Notes under the pieces: model-generated
What the model was told of the DNA's origin: nothing
The model's input: only the letters and a program-made list of their open reading frames with translations
Databases searched by the model: none
Program-made: the position numbers and the translations under genes
Part shown: positions 1 to 5,170 of the stretch, one piece after another
How the letters are laid out: each line of letters opens with the position of its first letter
How positions within the stretch are numbered: the first letter of the stretch is position 1
Origin: an archaeon
Lineage (GTDB): Archaea; Thermoproteota; Nitrososphaeria; Nitrososphaerales; Gagatemarchaeaceae
Assembly: GCA_021822995.1 (NCBI GenBank)
Contig: JAKAPN010000095.1
Span: forward strand, 1-5,170
Length of the DNA: 5,170 bases
Direction of reading: 5' to 3'

Positions 1-674
1 TAGCCGGACTGATAGCAGGCGGGCAGTTCCAAGACCCGCTTAGGGAGGGCGCTCAGGTGATGACCTTCAGCACACACAAGGTGCTGTTCGGCCCGCAGGG
101 AGGAGCCATCGCGTCTACCGCAGCGCTGGCCGAGGCGCTGAAGAAGGCAGTGTTCCCAGGGACTGCGAGCAATCACCATCTGCACGGGGTCGCGGCGAAG
201 GCCATGGTCTTTGCAGAGTTCTTGCAGTTCGGTCGGAGGTACGCGAAAGACGTCGTATCGAACGCCCAGGCCCTTGCGATTAGGCTTGCCGAACTAGGCG
301 AGACGGTGCTGGGCGAGAAGAATGGATACACGATGTCCCATCAGGTTGCGCTTGACGTGACCCGGTATTCTGACGGCGGAGTGGTTGAGAGATTGTTGGA
401 GGACCAGAACATAATATGCAATAGGGAGCCAATCCCTGGCGACCTACAGGCCGGAAGGCACTACACCAACCCCGGGGGCATCAGGTTAGGGGTCTCCGAA
501 CTTACGCGGCTCGGCATGGGGAAGTCCGAGATGAAGGAGATTGCCGAGCTGGTACACGTCGGCATGGGAGGAACCAAGAAGCGCGAGGTCGTGGGCAGGA
601 TCAAAGAACTGAGGAAGGGATTCCAGAAGGTCAAATACTCTTTCAGGGATTCGCCGGCATACTCATTTGGATAG
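1..674 (+). CDS. glyA: Serine hydroxymethyltransferase, C-terminal part (5' end cut by window edge)
   Basis: SHMT is a cytosolic PLP enzyme that interconverts serine and glycine while passing a one-carbon unit to a folate-type carrier (in archaea tetrahydrofolate, tetrahydromethanopterin or a related pterin). The reading frame is open from the first bases: codons from base 3 give AGLIAGGQF, matching the family's HVAGLI.. segment, so the gene begins outside the window and the in-frame GTG/ATG at 57-62 is internal. The PLP lysine lies in FSTHKVLFGPQGG (Lys codon 78-80). GGIRLGVSELTRLGM contains the conserved substrate-carboxylate arginine (codon 483-485), equivalent to the SGIRVGTPAITRRGF segment of E. 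coli GlyA. FPGTASNHHLH replaces the bacterial FPGxQGGPLMH, which I read as the archaeal form. About 222 residues are present, roughly half of the usual 415-435; the C-terminus is intact, ending SFG and TAG at 672-674. It converges on DP2 and overlaps its end by 12 bases. The family call is firm; carrier preference cannot be told. Confidence 0.95.
   Translation, partial: AGLIAGGQFQDPLREGAQVMTFSTHKVLFGPQGGAIASTAALAEALKKAVFPGTASNHHLHGVAAKAMVFAEFLQFGRRYAKDVVSNAQALAIRLAELGETVLGEKNGYTMSHQVALDVTRYSDGGVVERLLEDQNIICNREPIPGDLQAGRHYTNPGGIRLGVSELTRLGMGKSEMKEIAELVHVGMGGTKKREVVGRIKELRKGFQKVKYSFRDSPAYSFG
663..674. other. Tail-to-tail overlap of SHMT and DP2 coding ends
   Basis: The DP2 stop (TGA, minus strand, 663-665) lies inside the last codons of SHMT, and the SHMT stop (TAG, plus strand, 672-674) lies inside the last codons of DP2, so 12 bases are coding on both strands. 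The surroundings show no T-rich run or hairpin of the kind expected for a terminator in either direction. The mRNAs therefore probably end inside each other's coding region and are complementary at their 3' ends. Confidence 0.93.
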
Positions 675-3600
675 GGACGGCGTCAGGAAATCCGTCAGCT
701 CCAGCTGGTCCGCCTTCCTCGGGCCCTGGAATAGCTGGTCCAGCTCCCTCTGAAGCATGTCCAGCCGGCTCCGGATGTACGAGTCCACGTCGTAGTCTCG
801 AGCCAACTTCTGAGCGATGTGCAGATATTTCTCGACCGATGCCCTCGTCAGCGTCCCTCGAATCTCCCCACCGCAGCTGGGGCACTTCGATGAAAGCGGA
901 GGACGCCTGAGCGTCAGACCACAGTTCTTGCATTTGAACGCCTGGGTGGCGTACTTCTTCGCGTTCCCCATGATGTCCCTGATCAAGTGTGTCTTGATTA
1001 TCGACTCGACCACGTCCTTGGTGGAGACAGCTTCGACCAATGATGCGACTTCGATCTGCTTCGCTATTTTCTCGTTCAAAGTGCGGAGGGTCGAATAGGA
1101 AGCGCGGGAGCGCTTGATTGTGATGGCACTAGTTGGATGGGTGAACCCGTAGTCGTAGAACTGCCTGTCACTCTCTAGGCGTGATCCGATTCGCTCGATC
1201 ATCGGGGCCATTGCCGCGGCTGGTGGGGTGCTCTGTGTCTTCTCGTAGAACTCGAGCGGGTAGCTGGAAGTTATGTCGAAGTTGTGCGCTTGTTCGTCGA
1301 CCTCCGAAGGGAGTATGACTGGCTGTATGAGGAGCGGGGTATCCATGTACCCTCCTATCTGCGCGGGTACGTACTGCAGGGAGAAGTTGATTAGCGCGTC
1401 CACGAGCAGCAAGAGCGAATCCCCGTCTCCGTCACAATCTCGCCTCTTCGCGGAATGCCAGTAAGGATTTGCCAGGCAGACTTCGGTAGCGGAGAATCCA
1501 ACAATCCTCCCAGCCACCCCCACGGAAGTATGTGGGGCGAGACCGATGACAATCTTGCCCAGGAGGTCCTTCGGCTCTCGGACCGAGTAGAAGGGCTCTA
1601 GGCCGTAGAGACTCTGGAGCTCGTCGTCGATGAACTGCGCCATCTTCACCAAGTCGGGGCCGATATCGGTGGGCACGATTATGTCCTGTGGTTTCAGCTC
1701 GAGTATTTGGTCCGTCTCCGTGAGCGGCGTCCCATGTATGTCGTGTGAGTATCCCAAGCCGATCAGAGTGGAGATGTCCCCCTTCACGTCGCTTGGCCTG
1801 AAGTGAGTGAGAGGTTCGTTGGTTGCGTCTATCCTCAGGGTGCCGTCCTTGTAGACATAGGTGTCGTGCCTGCTCCTGATGACGCCCTTCTCGAGGGCCT
1901 CGGGGAATTTGGTCACGCTTGTAAGTCCCCTAACACCCTTCACGTGTTTCGCCGAGTTGTATGGGATCTTGGCTCTCATCGCTTCGAGCCGAGACCTAAA
2001 GTCGAAATTCATCTTGGAGTAGGGGAGAGTCTTTGCTTTGCAGTTGGGACAGGTGTTATCCTGAGTCGTCGCGCCACATCTTGGGCATGCCATGAAGGAC
2101 TCCGTGGGCTCGCCGCAGACCTCGCACTTCGTCGCCAAACGACGCTGGTCGCATTTCTGGCAATACAGGTTTACAACTTCAATCTCGACTCTCTGCGACT
2201 TCGCCGCCGTGAGGACGTCGCGCATTGCGCCTCCCTCGTAACCCACGGGGAACAGCGCGTGCACGGGAGGCTTCATTTTCCTGACCATCGCCTTTTCGGG
2301 CCGCCCCACCCTGATGCCGATGGTGGTGGTGCTCTGGCGGCCGAGCTGGATTCCTGAGATGTGTTTGAGATAATCTGGGTCGTCCACTTGAACTGCAAGC
2401 CCCGGGTCGTCGAGTCCGAGCAGGGTGCGTAGCACAAGCGCCCACTCCCCCCTGACGATCGCCTGATTCCCCTCTATCCGATGTTCTATCAGACATGTGT
2501 TGAGAATCCATCGGATCTGAGGAACGGCCACGTCGATTATGACATCGGGGCCGTCGGCTCTGGCGTTCCTCCTCAGCTCGGCCAGGTCGGTAGCGCCAAC
2601 GCGATCGAAACGAGGGGTGAAGGAAGGATGTAAGGGGATGCCCAAGGACTTGGAAATGGCTATGGATTCGACCGCCGACGGCGTCGTGAATGGCGACGCC
2701 GCGAGCTCCGCTGCTCTGTGGGCGGGTATCCCAATGGATTCGACCGCCTGGGAGGCTCCCTGCAGACCAGCCAGTGCCTTGGCCAGGTCCTGGGCCCACC
2801 ATTCGGAAACATAGGGTGAAGGAGGAAGCGCCTTGTTGTTCTCGAGGAAGTCGCCGTAGCTTACAAGTACGTCTCCCAGGTCAATGACTTTGGCCAGGGA
2901 GTCGTGGATCTCTTCCGCCTGCGACACCGAAGTCACCCTGACCACGCTGCCGTCTTTCGTCAATACAGTAGGGCCTTCGATCGAGTCGACAAAGGCGACG
3001 GTGGCTGCCTTCCCCGGCATGTCTACCTTGACCTGCGTTCCGGTCACCACTGGAAAATCGAGAAGGGTCGCCACGGCGGGGTGTATCCCTAACGTCGAAA
3101 GACCGGTGTTGACAGACCTGCCATACCTGAGCCTGAAGCCCCCCTTGCTCCTCGGCATAGAGAGCACTGCCCTCCCCGAGATGACTTCGTCGAAGTGAGC
3201 CCCAGCCTTCTCCGTCTCGTTGGTAGTCTGCTGGGTCCCGCCCTTCAGCATAGACAGGAACTCCCACCCCGTTATGCTGAGGCTCGCTAGCTTCTTCGAG
3301 AGTTTGTTTGCCCTGCCGATGACGCCGTCGTTAAGGACCCGAAGTGCACCTCCCCTGAGCCGATCGGTTCCTACGCGCTTCAGGCTTCTGTGGACCACGA
3401 CTTCTATCGGGTCGGTCTCGATTCCATCTATCTCGACGGGTATGTTCGAAATCGCCCTCCTGATGTCGTCGTCAGTCACTTTGTACTGGAAGTTGGCAAC
3501 GTCGCGTTCGTAGATCCGCAGTTCCTCGGCGAAACGGTCAATCTCTTCTTGGCGAGCCCTATAGTTGCTCAGGCCTAGTTTCTTGGCGGTGAGGTAAGCG

Positions 3601-4127
3601 ATGACAAGCGAGAATCCTGCTTCGGTACCCCCTGCCGAGCGCATTGGCCCTGCATAGGACACAGAGGCATAGTCTGTGTTGTCGTCGTTCTGTTTTATTG
3701 TCACGGCAGATATCCCTTCTAGGGGTGCCACAGTGACCCCGTCGGTCATTACGGCCAGCCCCGCCCTGACGCCGTAGCTGAGGGCCTCGTGCCTCTCAAG
3801 AGCGCCGAATTTTCCAAGGGCAATCTCCTGTGATATCGCGAGCGCTGCGCGTTCCTTGGTCGTCGTATGAAGCAGTTCTCGCAGCCTGTCGACCAGCCCC
3901 TCAAATTGGTCCAGGCGGAGCATCTGATTCACACGGTCCGCGAGATCGAACACCGTTTTGCTTTCCACGGAATCTGTGGGGTCGTGTCCCTTGGAGCGTG
4001 CCGCTGCAGCCAAGTTCTGCGCGGCTTCGTACTGCGAGAGTATGTCCAGGTAATACGGATGAAGATGCTCGGGGAAGGGAGCTAGCGTCTTTACCCGCTC
4101 CCATGCCCGTTCAGCAGAGAAGGACAT
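663..4127 (-). CDS. polC: DNA polymerase D (archaeal Pol II) large subunit DP2
   Basis: This is the catalytic polymerase subunit of the archaeal replicase PolD, which works with the small subunit DP1 (Mre11-like 3'-5' exonuclease, not in this window) and PCNA at the fork. It is unrelated to bacterial PolC despite the shared symbol. The 1154 residues fit an intein-free DP2. Landmarks in order: N-terminal helical region with ARSKGHDP (43-50); SYAGPMRSAGGTEAG (157-171); DRLRGGALRVLNDG (255-268); SMPRSKGGFRLRYGR (323-337); LGIPLHPSFTPRFD (495-508); first double-psi barrel with RKMKPPVHALFP (616-627); four CxxC pairs at 656/659, 668/671, 681/684 and 693/696 (two zinc sites); second barrel with GLAPHTSVGVAGRIVGFS (862-879) and the metal-binding motif RRDCDGDGDS (895-904), catalytic aspartates probably D899 and D901; a third zinc site, C1066/C1069 with C1082/C1085; and a PIP-box-like QLELTDFL (1141-1148). 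The ATG at 4127 gives a family-like N-terminus. TGA is at 663-665. No frameshift is seen. Confidence 0.98.
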   Translation of the reverse strand: MSFSAERAWERVKTLAPFPEHLHPYYLDILSQYEAAQNLAAAARSKGHDPTDSVESKTVFDLADRVNQMLRLDQFEGLVDRLRELLHTTTKERAALAISQEIALGKFGALERHEALSYGVRAGLAVMTDGVTVAPLEGISAVTIKQNDDNTDYASVSYAGPMRSAGGTEAGFSLVIAYLTAKKLGLSNYRARQEEIDRFAEELRIYERDVANFQYKVTDDDIRRAISNIPVEIDGIETDPIEVVVHRSLKRVGTDRLRGGALRVLNDGVIGRANKLSKKLASLSITGWEFLSMLKGGTQQTTNETEKAGAHFDEVISGRAVLSMPRSKGGFRLRYGRSVNTGLSTLGIHPAVATLLDFPVVTGTQVKVDMPGKAATVAFVDSIEGPTVLTKDGSVVRVTSVSQAEEIHDSLAKVIDLGDVLVSYGDFLENNKALPPSPYVSEWWAQDLAKALAGLQGASQAVESIGIPAHRAAELAASPFTTPSAVESIAISKSLGIPLHPSFTPRFDRVGATDLAELRRNARADGPDVIIDVAVPQIRWILNTCLIEHRIEGNQAIVRGEWALVLRTLLGLDDPGLAVQVDDPDYLKHISGIQLGRQSTTTIGIRVGRPEKAMVRKMKPPVHALFPVGYEGGAMRDVLTAAKSQRVEIEVVNLYCQKCDQRRLATKCEVCGEPTESFMACPRCGATTQDNTCPNCKAKTLPYSKMNFDFRSRLEAMRAKIPYNSAKHVKGVRGLTSVTKFPEALEKGVIRSRHDTYVYKDGTLRIDATNEPLTHFRPSDVKGDISTLIGLGYSHDIHGTPLTETDQILELKPQDIIVPTDIGPDLVKMAQFIDDELQSLYGLEPFYSVREPKDLLGKIVIGLAPHTSVGVAGRIVGFSATEVCLANPYWHSAKRRDCDGDGDSLLLLVDALINFSLQYVPAQIGGYMDTPLLIQPVILPSEVDEQAHNFDITSSYPLEFYEKTQSTPPAAAMAPMIERIGSRLESDRQFYDYGFTHPTSAITIKRSRASYSTLRTLNEKIAKQIEVASLVEAVSTKDVVESIIKTHLIRDIMGNAKKYATQAFKCKNCGLTLRRPPLSSKCPSCGGEIRGTLTRASVEKYLHIAQKLARDYDVDSYIRSRLDMLQRELDQLFQGPRKADQLELTDFLTPSLSK
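2662..2748. repeat. 15-base direct repeat inside DP2
   Basis: ATGGATTCGACCGCC occurs exactly at 2662-2676 and again at 2734-2748 on the plus strand, 72 bases (24 codons) apart and in the same frame. On the coding strand the copies encode AVESI at residues 461-465 and 485-489, extending loosely to AVESIGIP and AVESIAIS. The second copy directly precedes the conserved LGIPLHP segment of DP2, while the first lies in what looks like a less conserved stretch. It may be a small internal duplication or chance. Confidence 0.6.
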
Positions 4128-4152
4128 TTGAACGCGCGACGCCTTGGTGTGT

Positions 4153-4158
4153 CTTAAG
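4153..4158 (-). promoter_or_regulatory. Candidate TATA box for the DP2 gene, implying a leaderless mRNA
   Basis: In the 58-base spacer between the aldo/keto reductase stop and the DP2 start, the only A/T-containing box of TATA type is CTTAAG (context GGGCTTAAGACA on the minus strand). Its centre is about 28 bases upstream of the A of the DP2 ATG at 4127. Archaeal TATA boxes lie about 25-30 bases before the transcription start, so transcription would begin at or next to the ATG. The bases just before the ATG (GTCGCGCGTTCAA) hold no Shine-Dalgarno-like GGAGG or GGTG, which agrees with a leaderless transcript. The flanking sequence offers no clear A-rich BRE, so the box is weak evidence on its own. 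Confidence 0.42.
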
Positions 4159-4185
4159 CCCTATGCGCGTGTGTTCCGGTGGCTT

Positions 4186-5169
4186 TCACTCATGCCCCAA
4201 GACAGGGTGGGGCCGATACGGCTCTTCCAGCCTCTTGATGTCTGTTGGGTTCAGGTGAAGGTCGGCCGCCTCGGCCAGTTCGTCGAGTTGCTCGACCTTG
4301 GTGGGCCCTATGATGGGAGATGCGACGTTGTCTTTGGTTAGAAGCCACGCGATGGCGACCTGTGCGGGCTTTGCTCCCTTCTCCTCTGCCACCTCCTCCA
4401 AGCTCTCGACTACGTCGAAGTCTTCTGGTTTGAAGTACCTGCCACTCAGGTAGCGGTCTTTTGTGTATCTTTTGCCCGTAGGCTTGGCTCTCCGCTTGTA
4501 CCGCCCGGTGAGGAACCCCCTGCCGAGGGGGCTCCAAGGGATGAGGGAGACCCCTTCTTCCCTGCAGAGAGGTATCATCTCCCTCTCCTCCTCCCTGTAA
4601 GCCAAGTTGTAGTGGTTCTGCATTGTTTTGAAGCGTTCTAGTCCGAGCCTTTCGCTGGTGTAAAGTGATTTGGCAAACTGCCATGCCCACATGCTGGAAC
4701 CGCCGATGTGATCGACCACTCCCTCCTTCCTGACGGCGTCGGTGAGCGTCTTGAGGACCTGCTCGATTGGCGTAGCATAGTCCCAACGATGAATCTGGTA
4801 GAGGTCAACCCGGTCTGTCTTCAGGTTGGTGAGGGAGCGTTTCAGGTTGCGCATGATGTGTTTTCTTCCAAGGCCTCTGTCTGTGGGTCCCTCCCCCGTA
4901 GGGAGACCGACCTTCGTGGCCAGCACAATCTGATTTCTCGTTCCTGCCAACGCCTTCCCTACGATCTGTTCCGACTTCCCGTTCGAATACACGTCTGCCG
5001 TGTCGAAGAAGTTGATGCCCAGGTCGATTGCCCTGTCTATGATTCGCTTCGAGTCGTCGTATCCCAGCGTCCACTCGAACCCCTTCGCGTCGGCGCCCCC
5101 GAAACTCATGCACCCTATGCAGAGCCGTGAGACCTTCAGACCTGTGCCGCCTAACTTGGTGTATTTCAT
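4186..5169 (-). CDS. Aldo/keto reductase, YajO-like
   Basis: This is a cytosolic NAD(P)H-dependent oxidoreductase of the aldo/keto reductase superfamily, 327 residues, a normal length for a single TIM barrel. The catalytic tetrad is complete: D56 and Y61 (FFDTADVYSNGKSE, 54-67), K86 (LATKVG) and H127 (LYQIHRWD). The nucleotide-binding end is also present: QNHYNLAYREEEREM (184-198), PWSPLGRGFLTG (211-222) and SPIIGPTKVEQLDEL (284-298). The start KLGGTGLKVSRLCIGCMSFG and the end LEEPYRPHPVLG follow E. coli YajO (as I recall its sequence) closely, which supports the ATG at 5167-5169 and an intact C-terminus (TGA at 4186-4188). E. coli YajO has been linked to 1-deoxyxylulose 5-phosphate formation; whether this protein shares that substrate is unknown, since the family is broad and often promiscuous. 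A basic stretch (about 224-246, rich in K/R/Y) sits after the PLGRGFLTG loop. DP2 follows 58 bases downstream on the same strand. The gene's promoter lies outside the window. Confidence 0.94.
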   Translation of the reverse strand: MKYTKLGGTGLKVSRLCIGCMSFGGADAKGFEWTLGYDDSKRIIDRAIDLGINFFDTADVYSNGKSEQIVGKALAGTRNQIVLATKVGLPTGEGPTDRGLGRKHIMRNLKRSLTNLKTDRVDLYQIHRWDYATPIEQVLKTLTDAVRKEGVVDHIGGSSMWAWQFAKSLYTSERLGLERFKTMQNHYNLAYREEEREMIPLCREEGVSLIPWSPLGRGFLTGRYKRRAKPTGKRYTKDRYLSGRYFKPEDFDVVESLEEVAEEKGAKPAQVAIAWLLTKDNVASPIIGPTKVEQLDELAEAADLHLNPTDIKRLEEPYRPHPVLGHE

Positions 5170-5170
5170 C

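Noticed and set aside
57..62. GTG-ATG with a purine-rich GGGAGG shortly upstream (43-48), looking like a start for a short SHMT-like protein.
   Set aside because: The same frame is open back to the window edge and encodes conserved SHMT sequence (AGLIAGGQF..) ahead of it. A start here would remove the N-terminal half of the enzyme, so it is internal.
1419..1439. Possible intein in DP2, since intein insertions are known in some archaeal DP2 genes.
   Set aside because: The sequence through the active-site motif is continuous and the total of 1154 residues matches an intein-free protein; no splice-junction or homing endonuclease segment is seen.
2040..2162. Dense cluster of eight cysteines in four CxxC pairs, considered as a separate small zinc-finger gene.
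   Set aside because: It is in frame within DP2 at residues 656-696, where the family has its zinc-binding insertion between the two barrel regions, so it is part of the polymerase.
1803..2357. Plus-strand open frame of 184 codons opposite DP2.
   Set aside because: It lies wholly antisense to conserved DP2 sequence including the zinc-site region, and its translation (low-complexity, rich in Arg, Gly and His) resembles no family I know; it is a GC-rich shadow frame.
2179..2802. Minus-strand open frame of 207 codons inside DP2 in another frame.
   Set aside because: It overlaps conserved DP2 residues on the same strand, its product is Arg/Gly/His-rich with no recognisable domain, and no frameshift in DP2 calls for it.
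4190..4786. Minus-strand open frame of 198 codons within the aldo/keto reductase.
   Set aside because: It is an alternative frame of a gene with an intact catalytic tetrad and conserved ends; its Arg/Gly-rich translation is typical of shadows in GC-rich DNA.

Overview
The window is a stretch of archaeal chromosome carrying two housekeeping genes and one metabolic oxidoreductase. The archaeal assignment rests on the central gene, the large subunit (DP2) of DNA polymerase D. This replicase exists only in archaea and is absent from classical Crenarchaeota (Sulfolobus, Pyrobaculum and relatives), so the host is probably a euryarchaeon, a thaumarchaeon/bathyarchaeon-like lineage, an Asgard archaeon or a similar group. 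The sequence looks fairly GC-rich and the proteins show no obvious hyperthermophile bias. I lean weakly towards a thaumarchaeal or bathyarchaeal relative because of the active-site wording of DP2 (DCDGDGD instead of the NCDGDED of Pyrococcus), but this is an inference.

Layout: (1) Bases 1-674, plus strand: the C-terminal half of serine hydroxymethyltransferase, cut by the window's left edge, with the PLP-binding lysine still inside the window. (2) Bases 663-4127, minus strand: a complete, intein-free DP2 of 1154 residues, running tail-to-tail into the SHMT gene with a 12-base overlap of the two coding ends. (3) Bases 4128-4185: a 58-base spacer with a TATA-like CTTAAG about 28 bases upstream of the DP2 ATG and no Shine-Dalgarno sequence, suggesting DP2 has its own promoter and a leaderless mRNA. 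(4) Bases 4186-5169, minus strand: a complete aldo/keto reductase resembling Escherichia coli YajO, its ATG just inside the right edge.

The genes do not form an evident pathway. SHMT supplies one-carbon units (ultimately needed for nucleotide synthesis) and DP2 is the replicative polymerase, but they are on opposite strands. The aldo/keto reductase is co-directional with DP2 and could be co-transcribed with it, though nothing links it to replication. I see no mobile element, CRISPR array, RNA gene or defence system and no sign of a novel multi-gene system. The points worth a second look are small: the active-site substitutions and C-terminal PIP-box-like motif of DP2, the overlapping convergent ends, the compact promoter, and a 15-base duplicated segment within DP2. 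There is no gene-free stretch longer than 58 bases.
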